Made by a program: the position numbers and the translations under genes. Shown in pieces: positions 1 to 7,019 of a stretch of DNA of 10,837 nucleotides. Positions within the stretch are counted from its first letter, which is position 1. Every line of letters starts with the position of its first letter. The stretch covers positions 1-10,837 of the forward strand of contig JBBSMS010000115.1 of assembly GCA_038233055.1 (NCBI GenBank), in the 5' to 3' direction. Below the pieces are notes generated by a model. The model was not told the origin of the DNA. It made no database searches and worked only from the letters and a program-made list of their open reading frames with translations. This DNA is from Salsipaludibacter sp038233055 (GTDB lineage: Bacteria; Actinomycetota; Nitriliruptoria; Nitriliruptorales; Nitriliruptoraceae).

Positions 1-1
1 C

Positions 2-577
2 AAGTTGGCCATGATGCTGGGCGGCCGGGTTGCCGAGGAGATCAAGATCGGCGACGTCACCACCGGGGCGTCCGACGACATCCAGAAGGCCACCGGACTG
101 GCCCGCGAGATGGTCACCCAGTACGGGATGAGTGACCGGCTGGGCCCGATCCTGTTGGGCCAGAAGGACAGCCAGCCGTTCCTGGGCCGCGACTTCGGCC
201 ACACCCCGGACTACTCGCCCAGGGTGGGCGAGCAGATCGACCTCGAGATTCGGCTGATGCTGGACATGGCGCACGACGAGGCCCTGCAGGTCTTGGTCGA
301 CAACTCCGACGTGCTCGAGATGATGGGCCAGGCGCTGTTGGAGGAAGAAACCCTGGAGGGCGATCGGCTCAAAGAGATTCTGGCCCACGTGCGACCGCGT
401 CCGTCGCGCGCCGCGGTTCCGCCGGACGGCCAGGAGCCCGACCGCGTGATGGACCTGCTGCGGCGGCTGGGCCAGTCCGCCAACGGCAACGGGAACGGGC
501 AGCGGAACGGCCACCCCACGCCGCCACCCCCGCCCGGCGCCATGGCGTCCGGTGAGGGCACCGGGGACCCTGCGTGA
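2..577 (+). CDS. ftsH: FtsH ATP-dependent zinc metalloprotease, C-terminal part (5' end outside window)
   Basis: The last 191 codons of FtsH, the membrane-anchored AAA+ protease that degrades misfolded membrane proteins and selected soluble substrates. The AAA+ domain and the HEXXH zinc motif lie left of the window. What remains is the helical end of the M41 peptidase domain: MLGGRVAEE, then TTGASDDIQKAT, where the second Asp of SDD (codon at 77) aligns with the third zinc ligand of the family, then MVTQYGMSDRLGP and FLGRDFGHTPDYS. The domain ends near EEETLEGDRLKEIL (about 355-385). About 60 residues follow that are rich in Pro, Gly and Asn, including a GNGNGQRNG run; they look disordered, and such tails are common in actinobacterial FtsH. 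The stop codon overlaps the folE start by four bases (GTGA), so the two genes are probably co-transcribed and translationally coupled. Confidence 0.96.
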   Translation, partial: KLAMMLGGRVAEEIKIGDVTTGASDDIQKATGLAREMVTQYGMSDRLGPILLGQKDSQPFLGRDFGHTPDYSPRVGEQIDLEIRLMLDMAHDEALQVLVDNSDVLEMMGQALLEEETLEGDRLKEILAHVRPRPSRAAVPPDGQEPDRVMDLLRRLGQSANGNGNGQRNGHPTPPPPPGAMASGEGTGDPA

Positions 578-1296
578 CCGACCGCGGCGACGGCCGCAGC
601 GGCGTCGACACGGTCGACGTCCGGCCACCGGCACTCGCGGGTGACGTCGTCGACGACCTCGACGCCGAGGATCGCGCCGCGTCGCGGGCGCGGGTCCGTG
701 CCATCACCAACGTCGAGCCCACCGGCACCTTCGACCACGACAAGATCCGTCGGGGCGTCCGGCTGTTGCTGGAGGGCATCGGCGAGGACCCCGACCGCGA
801 GGGCCTGGTCGACACGCCGGACCGGATCGCGCGAGAGTACGACGAGATCTTCGCGGGCCTGCTGGTGGAGCCCGAGGACGTCATCTCGGCCGTCTTCGCC
901 GAGGGTCACGACGAGCTCGTGATGATGCGCGACATCCCGTTCTACTCCCAGTGCGAGCACCACCTGCTGCCGTGGTTCGGCTCGGCCCACGTTGCCTACC
1001 TCCCGAACGACGAGGGCTGCATCACGGGCCTGTCGAAGCTCGCGCGGGTCGTCGATGTCTGCGCCAAGCGCCCGGGCGTGCAGGAGCGCATGACAACGAT
1101 GGTCGCCGATGCCATCGAGACGAAACTCCAGCCGCGCGGCGTGATGGTGGTCGTCGAGGCCCGCCACCTGTGCATGGAGATGCGCGGGATCCGCAAGGCC
1201 GGTGCCGAGACCGTCACCTCGACGGTCCGCGGCCTGTTCCGCGACGACCCGAAGACCCGCGCCGAAGCCTTCGCCCTCCTCACCCGCGCCCGCTGA
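574..1296 (+). CDS. folE: GTP cyclohydrolase I
   Basis: Catalyses the first step of pterin/folate synthesis, GTP to 7,8-dihydroneopterin triphosphate plus formate, as a cytoplasmic homodecamer. The 240-residue product has a poorly conserved N-terminal stretch of about 50 residues. The core then shows IGEDPDREGLVDTPDR, IPFYSQCEHHLLP, ITGLSKLARVVDV, AKRPGVQERM, LQPRGVMVVVEARHLCM and RGIRKAGAETVTSTVRG. The zinc ligands of the zinc-dependent type IA family are present: C127 and H130 in CEHH, and C200 in RHLCM, so this is not the FolE2 type. The start is GTG at 574, overlapping the ftsH stop; the only purine-rich match upstream is a weak GGGGA at about 563, consistent with coupling to ftsH. The protein ends at the usual family C-terminus. 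Confidence 0.97.
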   Translation: MTDRGDGRSGVDTVDVRPPALAGDVVDDLDAEDRAASRARVRAITNVEPTGTFDHDKIRRGVRLLLEGIGEDPDREGLVDTPDRIAREYDEIFAGLLVEPEDVISAVFAEGHDELVMMRDIPFYSQCEHHLLPWFGSAHVAYLPNDEGCITGLSKLARVVDVCAKRPGVQERMTTMVADAIETKLQPRGVMVVVEARHLCMEMRGIRKAGAETVTSTVRGLFRDDPKTRAEAFALLTRAR

Positions 1297-1298
1297 CG

Positions 1299-1315
1299 CG
1301 CGTCCTTCGGACGCG
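1299..1315 (+). terminator. Hairpin just after folE, candidate terminator
   Basis: CGCGTCC and GGACGCG pair perfectly (7 bp) across a TTC loop, starting 2 nt after the folE stop. No T-run follows, as is usual in high-GC actinobacteria, so termination is an inference. A second weaker pairing, CGTTG at 1314 with CAACG at 1338, competes with its 3' arm. Confidence 0.45.
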
Positions 1316-1386
1316 TTGGAGTTCCTCGCTGCGCTCGCAACGTCCCCGACCCCCGAAGCCCCGACGGACGCTCCCGCCATGCCCCC

Positions 1387-1499
1387 GTCAAGTGGGTGTC
1401 GTTCCGGCAGGATGTGGCCGAATGCACGCCCACCCGGGACGGTGCTGGTCGAGTGGGTGTCGTTGCGGCAGGATGTGGCCGAATGCACGCCCACCCGGG
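1387..1499. repeat. Two direct copies of a hairpin-forming repeat element
   Basis: Two copies of a 48-nt unit lie at 1391-1438 and 1452-1499, period 61 nt, differing at one base (C1404 versus G1465). The similarity extends 4 nt to the left with one more mismatch. Each unit is an imperfect palindrome. In copy 1, GTGGGTGT (1392-1399) pairs with ACGCCCAC (1426-1433, one G-U pair) and CGGC (1405-1408) pairs with GCCG (1417-1420), concentric around the same centre, with a 5+5 internal loop and an 8-nt apical loop. The pair sits between the converging 3' ends of folE and the DUF1028 gene, 25 nt beyond the DUF1028 stop. A diverged copy lies at 7718-7762. The rest of 1297-1523 shows no coding signal. 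Possible roles are a bidirectional terminator, a REP-like dispersed element, or a protein-binding site. Confidence 0.85.
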
Positions 1500-1523
1500 G
1501 GAGTGGTGCATTGGGCAACGGTC

Positions 1524-2423
1524 TCACCACCAGGTGGTTTCGACCTCGGGGGCGACCATTCCGGCGTCGGCCAGGCGCCCGGTGAAGGTCTCCCAGCGGT
1601 CGGCGTCGGTCCGGTCGTGCACCCGCGCGACCAGGGCGGCGGCGGCGTCGTGGCGGTCCGCGGCGACCAGTGACAGCGCGGCCCAGACCAGGAACTCGGG
1701 GTCGTCGCCCAGTCGTGGGAGCGTGCGCAGGTAGACCTCGACGGCCATGTCCACGTCGTCTCCGTCCGCCAGCAGCAGGTGTTCGGCCTGCTCGAGGTCG
1801 TGGTGGGCCTCGGCGATCGCCAGGAGCCGCGCGAGTTCCGGGAGCGGCTCGGCGTGGTCGTCCACGCGCACGTCGACCAGGCGGTCCACCAGGGGATCGC
1901 CGGTGTCGTCCGGCCCGACGACGATCATCGATGCCGACTGGCGACCACGGAGGTCGCCGCCCGCTGCCTGGGCGGCCACCAGCACGGCCAACAGGCGGCG
2001 AGCGAGGCTGGGATGGTCGGGGGCCCCGGCGGCCTCGACCATGGCGGGGACCACGGCGTCGTCGGCCAGGATGTTGCCCGCCACCGCGAACGTGTCGTCG
2101 AGGTGGTGGCTCGCTGACGCGATGCAGCCGCTCCCGGTGTGGCCGGCCGTTCGCCCGGTCACGTCCAGCGCGATCACCTGGCGCAGGTGGGCGCCCTCGT
2201 CGAGGTCCAGCGAGGCGGCCAGGGCGTCGGCCGGGCTCGCACCGTCGGCCATCGCCGCCAGCGTGCGCTGACCGTGGGCCGGGAGCACGGAGGCCTGGGT
2301 CGCGACCGCACCGACGCCGGGTTGGATGTGGTGGATGATCCGGCCCACCGCGAAGGCCTTGGATTGGACGGCGAGTCCGAGTTGGCCGGTCTCGGGGTCG
2401 CGTGCGACGATCGAGAAGGTCAT
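1524..2423 (-). CDS. DUF1028 family protein (Ntn-hydrolase-like fold), function unknown
   Basis: A 299-residue cytoplasmic protein with no signal peptide or membrane segment. It opens with MTFSIVARDPETGQLGLAVQ, the hallmark start of DUF1028, followed by FAVGRIIHHIQPGVGAVATQ, HTGSGCI, VAGNILA, RLLAVLVAAQAAGGDLRGRQ and SASMIVV, then VDRLVDVRVDDHAEPLPEL. This covers the whole DUF1028 domain (about residues 1-215). The remaining 80 residues are helical and resemble a degenerate TPR-type tail seen in other members; I assign no function to it. The family is related in fold to Ntn hydrolases, but no reaction is established. The ATG at 2421-2423 is preceded on the minus strand by AGGAG with a 5-nt spacer. 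The gene lies antisense between folE and folP, facing folE and divergent from folP, so it is not part of the folate transcript. Confidence 0.9.
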   Translation of the reverse strand: MTFSIVARDPETGQLGLAVQSKAFAVGRIIHHIQPGVGAVATQASVLPAHGQRTLAAMADGASPADALAASLDLDEGAHLRQVIALDVTGRTAGHTGSGCIASASHHLDDTFAVAGNILADDAVVPAMVEAAGAPDHPSLARRLLAVLVAAQAAGGDLRGRQSASMIVVGPDDTGDPLVDRLVDVRVDDHAEPLPELARLLAIAEAHHDLEQAEHLLLADGDDVDMAVEVYLRTLPRLGDDPEFLVWAALSLVAADRHDAAAALVARVHDRTDADRWETFTGRLADAGMVAPEVETTWW

Positions 2424-2566
2424 GCTGGCTCCTGGGGTTCGTCGAGGTGGTCCGGCAGCACCCGGGCCTGCACACAGCATGGCCCACGACGACGCGGGGT
2501 GCCGCGGTGGGCCCGCACCCGCCCGGCCGGGGTGGGAGGACCTGCCCGCCGCCGCCGCGACGGGCC

Positions 2567-2637
2567 TATCGTGTCCGGCGACGACCACCCACACGGGGCA
2601 TGGGGACGACATGGGCGACCACGGACGGGGCCACTGA
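2567..2637 (+). promoter_or_regulatory. Candidate folP promoter and short leader ORF
   Basis: TATCGT at 2567-2572 fits the actinobacterial -10 pattern TAnnnT; no good -35 is visible. It would give a leader of about 55-60 nt before folP. Inside the leader, ATG at 2611, preceded by GGGGA, opens an 8-codon frame ending in TGA at 2635-2637, which shares one base with the folP ATG. The rest of the 213-bp divergent gap (2424-2636) shows nothing else I can name. This is pattern-based only. Confidence 0.3.
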
Positions 2638-3527
2638 TGGTCTGGCGGGTGGGCCCCGACCCGGCTCGGCACGTGTTCGACCGGGCGCGTCCGGCCGTCA
2701 TGGGCATCGTCAACACCACGCCCGACTCCTTCTCCGATGCCGGACTGGCCTTCGCGGTGGACGGCGACCCCGGCCCGGCGATCGCGCACGGGCGCGCGCT
2801 GGTCGCTGCCGGGGCCGCGATCATCGACGTCGGTGGCGAGTCGACCCGTCCGGGCGCCGCCGGCGTCGACGCCGCCACCGAACGGTCGCGGGTGGTGCCG
2901 GTGGTCGAGGCGCTGGCCGCTGACGGCGTCGTGGTGTCGATCGACACCACCAAGGCGGCCGTCGCCGCGGCCGCCCTGGACGCGGGCGCGATGATCGTCA
3001 ACGACGTGTCCGCCGGACGGCTCGACCCCGACCTGCTGCCGCTGGTGGTCGAGCGCGACGTCCCCTATGTGCTCATGCACATGCAGGGCACGCCGCGCAC
3101 CATGCAGGCCGCCCCCGCCTACGACGACGTCGTGGCCGACGTGATGGGCTTCCTGGCCGAACGCCTGGGCACGCTGGTCGACGCCGGGCTGGCCATGGAC
3201 CGCATCGCCGTCGACCCGGGCATCGGGTTCGGCAAGACCGTCGAGCACAACCTCGACCTGCTCCGGGCGGTCGACCGCTTCGCCGCGTTGGCGCCCGTGC
3301 TCGTCGGTGTCTCGCGCAAGTCCTTCCTCGGTGCCATCACCGGCGTGGACGAGCCACGCGCTCGCGATCCTGCTTCGGCCGCGGTCGCGGCGCTGGCGGT
3401 CGCCGGCGGTGCCTGCGTCGTGCGTGCCCACGAGGTCGCCGCGACCCGCCAGGCCGTCGCCGTCGGCCGAGCCATGGGCGCGCGCCGACGGGTCGACCCG
3501 GCCGACCCGGTCACGCTCGAGTCCTGA
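2637..3527 (+). CDS. folP: Dihydropteroate synthase
   Basis: Condenses p-aminobenzoate with 6-hydroxymethyl-7,8-dihydropterin diphosphate to dihydropteroate in the cytoplasm; it is the sulfonamide target. The 296-residue product has all the family blocks of the TIM barrel in order: VMGIVNTTPDSFSDAG (from residue 21), IIDVGGESTRPGA, VVSIDTT, MIVNDVSAG, YVLMHMQGTPRTMQ, VDPGIGFGKTVEHN, LVGVSRKSFLG and the C-terminal VVRAHEV. Nothing essential looks missing. The ATG at 2637 gives a 21-residue lead-in to the first strand, similar to bacterial homologues; an internal ATG at 2700 would start directly on VNTTPDS and remove the first strand, so I prefer 2637. The ribosome binding site is weak (GGACGGGG). 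It is followed after 17 nt by folB, so the two form an operon. Confidence 0.96.
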   Translation: MVWRVGPDPARHVFDRARPAVMGIVNTTPDSFSDAGLAFAVDGDPGPAIAHGRALVAAGAAIIDVGGESTRPGAAGVDAATERSRVVPVVEALAADGVVVSIDTTKAAVAAAALDAGAMIVNDVSAGRLDPDLLPLVVERDVPYVLMHMQGTPRTMQAAPAYDDVVADVMGFLAERLGTLVDAGLAMDRIAVDPGIGFGKTVEHNLDLLRAVDRFAALAPVLVGVSRKSFLGAITGVDEPRARDPASAAVAALAVAGGACVVRAHEVAATRQAVAVGRAMGARRRVDPADPVTLES

Positions 3528-3544
3528 CCTACGCAGGAGCCTCC

Positions 3545-3910
3545 ATGGATCACATCACCGTCCGCGGCATCCGTACCTGGGGCCATCACGGCGTGCTGCC
3601 GCACGAGCGCGAACTGGGCCAGGAGTTCATCGTCGACGTGGATGTCGTCCTCGACCTGGCCGCGGCCGGGTCCTCCGACGATCTCGACGACACGCTGGAC
3701 TACGGACAGCTCGCGGCAGACGTCGGGGCGATCCTGTCCGGCGAGCCGTGGCAACTCATCGAGGCACTTGCGGCCAGGATCGCCGAGGCCGTGCTGGCCC
3801 ATCCACGCGCCGAGCAGGTCACGGTGACGGTCCACAAGCCGTCCGCGCCGCTGCCGGTCCCGGCCGACGAGGCCGCCGTGACGATCACGCGGACCGCCGG
3901 CGTGCCGTGA
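3545..3910 (+). CDS. folB: Dihydroneopterin aldolase
   Basis: Converts 7,8-dihydroneopterin to 6-hydroxymethyl-7,8-dihydropterin plus glycolaldehyde, supplying the FolK substrate. At 121 residues it is of normal length. Visible family features are the start MDHITVRGIRTWGHHGVLPHE, RELGQEFIVDV, DTLDYGQL, LIEALAARIAEAVL and VTVTVHKPSAPLP. By alignment with the S. aureus enzyme, E21, Y53 and K98 correspond to the substrate-anchoring Glu, the active-site Tyr and the catalytic Lys. The ATG at 3545 is preceded by GCAGGAG at good spacing. The gene follows folP by 17 nt and is very likely on the same transcript. Confidence 0.96.
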   Translation: MDHITVRGIRTWGHHGVLPHERELGQEFIVDVDVVLDLAAAGSSDDLDDTLDYGQLAADVGAILSGEPWQLIEALAARIAEAVLAHPRAEQVTVTVHKPSAPLPVPADEAAVTITRTAGVP

Positions 3911-3956
3911 CTCCCTCGCGCCGCCGCGGGGGCGCCGGGAACGGGTCTCGAGGGCC

Positions 3957-4009
3957 TTGACTACGCTCGCGCTGATCGAGGATTTGTCGATCATGAGCCC
4001 AAGTGGCTC
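3957..4009 (+). promoter_or_regulatory. Candidate promoter/operator of the ROK gene
   Basis: Upstream of the ROK start are two inverted repeats: TGATCGA (3973-3979) with TCGATCA (3987-3993), 7 bp around a 7-nt spacer, and GAGCC (3995-3999) with GGCTC (4005-4009) around CAAGT. TTGACT at 3957-3962 matches a -35 box, and the first inverted repeat would cover the matching -10 region, though no good -10 hexamer is present. ROK repressors often bind palindromes at their own or linked promoters, so an autoregulatory operator is a reasonable inference. Confidence 0.35.
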
Positions 4010-4037
4010 GACTTCCGCTTTCACCAGAGGTTCCCAC

Positions 4038-5222
4038 ATGGGCCGCGACTCCACCGCCGACAGCCCCGGGGAACTCCTCGCCCTGATCCGTGACGGACGA
4101 GCGAGCACCCGCTCCGAGTTGTCGCGGTTGACCGGCCTGTCCCGGTCGACGATCACGCAGCGCATCGACGTGCTCATCGACGGTGACTTCGTCTACGAGG
4201 CCGGCGAGGCGCCCAGCAGCGGTGGCCGCCCGCCCCAGACGATCGCCTTCAACTCCAGCCTCGGCGTCGTCCTGGTCGCCGACCTGGGCGCGACCCACAG
4301 TCGCCTGGCCGTGGCGGACCTGTCCGGCGAGGTGCTGGGGGAGATGAGCGGGGACCTCGCGATCGCCGACGGCCCCGACAGGGTGCTGGCCTGGGTGCTT
4401 GACCGGTTCGCGGAACTGCTCGACGGTGCGGGCCGCAGCGGCGATGCCGTCCGCGGTATCGGCGTCGGGCTGCCAGGTCCGGTGGAGTACTCGGCCGGGC
4501 GCGCGGTCGATCCCCCGATCATGCCCGGGTGGGACGGCGTGGCGGTGCCGGAACTGCTCCAGGCGACCTACCCGGTGCCGGTCCTGGTCGACAACGACGT
4601 CAACATCATGGCCCTGGGCGAGTACTGGACCCGTTGGCGCCACCGCGTCGACAGCATGCTCTTCGTCAAGGTCGGCACCGGCATCGGCAGCGGCATCGTG
4701 GCCAACGGGAACATCTACCGCGGTCAGCACGGGGCCGCCGGGGACATGGGCCACGTCCAGGTCGCGTCCGCCGGCAACACCACCTGTCGGTGCGGGAACC
4801 TCGGGTGCCTGGAGGCGGTCGCGGGCGGGGCCGCGATCGCGCGCCAACTCACGGAACTGGGCACACCGGTCGAGGACGCCCGCGAGGTGGCCCGCCGCGC
4901 GATGGCCGGGGACCCGACGGCCAACCGACTGGTCCGGGATGCCGGTCGCCAGATCGGCGAGGTGCTGGCCGGGGCGGTCAACCTGCTGAACCCCGGGGCG
5001 ATCGTGCTGGGCGGTGACGTCGCCCTGGCGGCCAACCAGTTGGTGGCCGGGGTGCGGGAGCGGATCTACGAGCGGTCGACGGTGCTCGCCACCCACGACC
5101 TGCGGATCGAGCGCACCGAACTGGGCGATCGGGCCGGCGTCGTGGGTGCCGCGGTGATGATCATCGAGTCGATCCTCCTGCCCAGCGCGGTGGATGCCGC
5201 GATCCTGGCCGCCGCCCACTGA
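4038..5222 (+). CDS. ROK-family transcriptional regulator with intact sugar-kinase-type domain
   Basis: A 394-residue protein of the ROK (repressor, ORF, kinase) family. Residues 9-60 form a winged helix-turn-helix (ELSRLTGLSRSTITQRIDVL), followed by SGGRPP, the usual linker of NagC/Mlc/XylR-like regulators. The actin-like ROK domain begins at D82 (DLGATHSRL, phosphate binding) and contains GVGLPGPVE, VDNDVN with D187 at the catalytic position, VKVGTGIGSGIV and the zinc motif CRCGNLGCLE (C250, C252, C257) with H239 in DMGHV. The sugar-contacting Glu of the ExGH motif is Asp here, and the domain is otherwise complete. It probably senses a sugar or sugar phosphate; the ligand cannot be read from sequence. 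I chose ATG 4038 because AGAGG lies 7 nt upstream and the HTH starts soon after; the frame is also open from TTG 3957. It converges on the amidohydrolase gene, which may or may not be its target. Confidence 0.93.
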   Translation: MGRDSTADSPGELLALIRDGRASTRSELSRLTGLSRSTITQRIDVLIDGDFVYEAGEAPSSGGRPPQTIAFNSSLGVVLVADLGATHSRLAVADLSGEVLGEMSGDLAIADGPDRVLAWVLDRFAELLDGAGRSGDAVRGIGVGLPGPVEYSAGRAVDPPIMPGWDGVAVPELLQATYPVPVLVDNDVNIMALGEYWTRWRHRVDSMLFVKVGTGIGSGIVANGNIYRGQHGAAGDMGHVQVASAGNTTCRCGNLGCLEAVAGGAAIARQLTELGTPVEDAREVARRAMAGDPTANRLVRDAGRQIGEVLAGAVNLLNPGAIVLGGDVALAANQLVAGVRERIYERSTVLATHDLRIERTELGDRAGVVGAAVMIIESILLPSAVDAAILAAAH

Positions 5223-5286
5223 TCCGCCCGTCCTGTCCGTGAGGTCCTCGCTTCCCGTGCCCGGTGATGGATCCAGTGGTCGGGCG

Positions 5287-5327
5287 GGCGGCCGAGGCCG
5301 TGGCCGCCTCCGGCGTCAGTCGCCGGA
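5287..5327. terminator. Two hairpins between converging ROK and amidohydrolase genes
   Basis: GGCGGCC (5287-5293) pairs with GGCCGCC (5302-5308), and TCCGGCG (5309-5315) pairs with CGCCGGA (5321-5327); both stems are perfect 7-mers with loops of 8 and 5 nt, back to back. They lie in the 136-nt gap between the two stops and could terminate both transcripts. There are no T-runs. The hairpin repeat found at the other two convergent junctions is absent here. Confidence 0.5.
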
Positions 5328-5358
5328 CGGACCGGGGGGCGACTTCGTCCGAGCGGCG

Positions 5359-6912
5359 TCAGCCCCCGAGGGCGCGGCGACCGTGGGTCCAGCGTCCGGC
5401 GACCATCGTGGCGGCGACGGGGCCGGCCCGCAGCACGTCCACCGTGCAGGTGGTGGGGTCGTCGTCACAGATCACCAGGTCGGCAGGGTCGCCGGCATGG
5501 ACGCGTTCGCGGCCGCGGGCCGAGGCCGCCAGCGCCGTGGCGACGTCCAGGCACTGTTCGGGGTGCCACGACGGGCGGTCGTCTTCGGTGCGCGTGACGG
5601 CTGCCGCGATCGCCGCCCACGGGTCCAGCGCGGACACCGGCGCGTCCGACCCGAACTCCAGTCGGGCGCCGGCCGCCGCCAGGTCGGCGAACCGGTAGGC
5701 GCGGTGCGACCGGTCGGACCAGCGATCGTCGGTGACGTCACGGTCGTCGGTGCAGTGCGCCGGTTGAACGCTGGCGACCAGTCCCGGCCGCGCGAACCGG
5801 GGAAGATCGGCGTCGGCGACCAACTGGGCGTGCTCGATCCGGCCGGGGCAACCGACGTGGTCGAACGCGTCGAGCGCGATCGTCACAGCGCGGTCTCCGA
5901 TGGCATGGACCGCGGGTGCGATGCCGTGCTGCCATGCGCGGGCCAGCACGGCGTGCAGGTCGGCGGGTGCCGTGGCGAGGTGGCCATGGTCGGCCAGTTC
6001 GACCTCGTCGTCGTGGGGTGGCGTCGCGATCACCGGCAACCCGGCGACCACGGGGTGGTGGCACAGGGCGGTGCCGCTGTTGAGGGCGCCGTCGACGAAC
6101 ACCTTCAGGTGCCCGGTCCGGACCAGGCCATTGGTGTCGGGCACCACGGTCCCGGTCGGCCATCCCCGCTCGATGGCCCCGTCGAGGTGGGAGCGGTAGA
6201 CGGTCGTGTCGATGCGCACGGGCAGGCGCCCTGCCCGCGACCGGCGTTGCCAGTCGGGGAGGGCGTCGCCGAACTCGAAGTCCTTGATGCCGACCACTCC
6301 GCGCGCCGCCGCCTCGGTCAACGCGGCGGCCACCTGGGCGTCCTGGCTGGCGGTGGCCCGGTCGGTCAGCGCCTCCAGGATCCGGTAGCAATCTTCTTCC
6401 CGGAGGACCCCGGTGGGGTCGTCGGGCTGTCCGAACAGGCGCAGGGCCGCGCTGTTGCACCACACCAGGTGGAGGTCGATGTTCTGCACCATGACCGGCG
6501 TGGTCGGCGCCACGAGGTCGAGCAGGGTTCGGTGCGGCACGTCCGGCCACGTGGCCGAGCGCATCCGTCGGCAGACCAGCAGGTCCCCGGCGTCCGCCGA
6601 TCCGGGCGGGGCGTCGCCGGGGGGCCGTGCCGCCAGTTCCCGGCCCACGAGTTCGACCGCTTCGCGGGCCGACGTGGCGGCCACGAGGTCCACCTGTCCA
6701 CGGGCCAGCGCCCACTGCGTGAGGTGGGCGTGCATGTCCCACAACCCGGGGACGACCGTTCGCCCGTCCAGGGCGACGTCGGGGACGTCCGCTCGCGCCG
6801 GAACACCACCGGCCGGCCGCACGGCCACGACCCGGCCGTCTCCCACGACGACGTCCACCGTCGTCGAGCCACCGGGGAGGCGGCCGTCGCGCAGCACCAG
6901 CAGGTCGTCCAC
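5359..6912 (-). CDS. YtcJ-like metal-dependent amidohydrolase (amidohydrolase 3 family)
   Basis: A 517-residue cytoplasmic hydrolase of the amidohydrolase superfamily, with no signal peptide. An N-terminal beta-sandwich segment (residues 1-55, LLVLRDGRLP...) leads to PGLWDMHAHL with H61 and H63 as the metal pair. Further blocks are GHLKVFVDGALNSGTA (K270 in the position of the metal-bridging or substrate Lys), PAVHAIGDRAV (H336), RIEHAQLV (H361), SVQPAHCTDD, FGSDAPVSALDPW with the catalytic D423, and the C-terminal GDPADLVICDDDP that completes the sandwich. This order fits the YtcJ/exoenzyme-regulatory-protein AepA group, whose substrates are mostly unknown. The start is GTG at 6910-6912, preceded by AGGAGG with a 4-nt spacer; the upstream open frame lacks homology. 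It is divergent from folK and convergent with the ROK gene. I cannot name a substrate. Confidence 0.92.
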   Translation of the reverse strand: MDDLLVLRDGRLPGGSTTVDVVVGDGRVVAVRPAGGVPARADVPDVALDGRTVVPGLWDMHAHLTQWALARGQVDLVAATSAREAVELVGRELAARPPGDAPPGSADAGDLLVCRRMRSATWPDVPHRTLLDLVAPTTPVMVQNIDLHLVWCNSAALRLFGQPDDPTGVLREEDCYRILEALTDRATASQDAQVAAALTEAAARGVVGIKDFEFGDALPDWQRRSRAGRLPVRIDTTVYRSHLDGAIERGWPTGTVVPDTNGLVRTGHLKVFVDGALNSGTALCHHPVVAGLPVIATPPHDDEVELADHGHLATAPADLHAVLARAWQHGIAPAVHAIGDRAVTIALDAFDHVGCPGRIEHAQLVADADLPRFARPGLVASVQPAHCTDDRDVTDDRWSDRSHRAYRFADLAAAGARLEFGSDAPVSALDPWAAIAAAVTRTEDDRPSWHPEQCLDVATALAASARGRERVHAGDPADLVICDDDPTTCTVDVLRAGPVAATMVAGRWTHGRRALGG

Positions 6913-6941
6913 GTCTCCTCCTCGCCACCGGACCAGCGGCG

Positions 6942-6997
6942 AGGCTAACCCCGACCACGACGCATCGGGGGCGAGGCCGGCACCTAGGCTGGTGCCG
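6942..6997. promoter_or_regulatory. Divergent promoter region between amidohydrolase and folK, with two inverted repeats
   Basis: On the minus strand TAGCCT (positions 6947-6942) and on the plus strand TAGGCT (6985-6990) both fit TAnnnT. Between and over them lie two perfect inverted repeats: CCCCGA (6949-6954) with TCGGGG (6965-6970), and CGGCACC (6978-6984) with GGTGCCG (6991-6997). The second encloses the folK -10 candidate exactly in its 6-nt spacer, so a bound protein would block that promoter. No clear -35 boxes are visible. Confidence 0.4.
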
Positions 6998-7019
6998 ACG
7001 CCCAGTCCGAGGACGTGCC

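Noticed and set aside
1391..1499. CRISPR-like direct repeats
   Set aside because: Only two units, with a 13-nt gap instead of a spacer of usual length, and no cas genes.
211..2487. Long minus-strand open frame across ftsH, folE and DUF1028 (758 codons)
   Set aside because: Shadow of high-GC coding DNA; Arg/Gly/Pro-rich without any family motif, and it overlaps three well-supported genes.
5223..5358. Hairpin repeat copy at the third convergent junction
   Set aside because: I looked for it and found only unrelated hairpins, so the association with convergent junctions holds for two of three.
6543..6560. CGGCCAC/GTGGCCG palindrome resembling the repeat core
   Set aside because: It lies inside the amidohydrolase coding sequence and lacks the outer arms.
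5194..6948. Long plus-strand open frame (584 codons) opposite the amidohydrolase
   Set aside because: Antisense shadow; the minus strand reads a complete amidohydrolase with all metal ligands.
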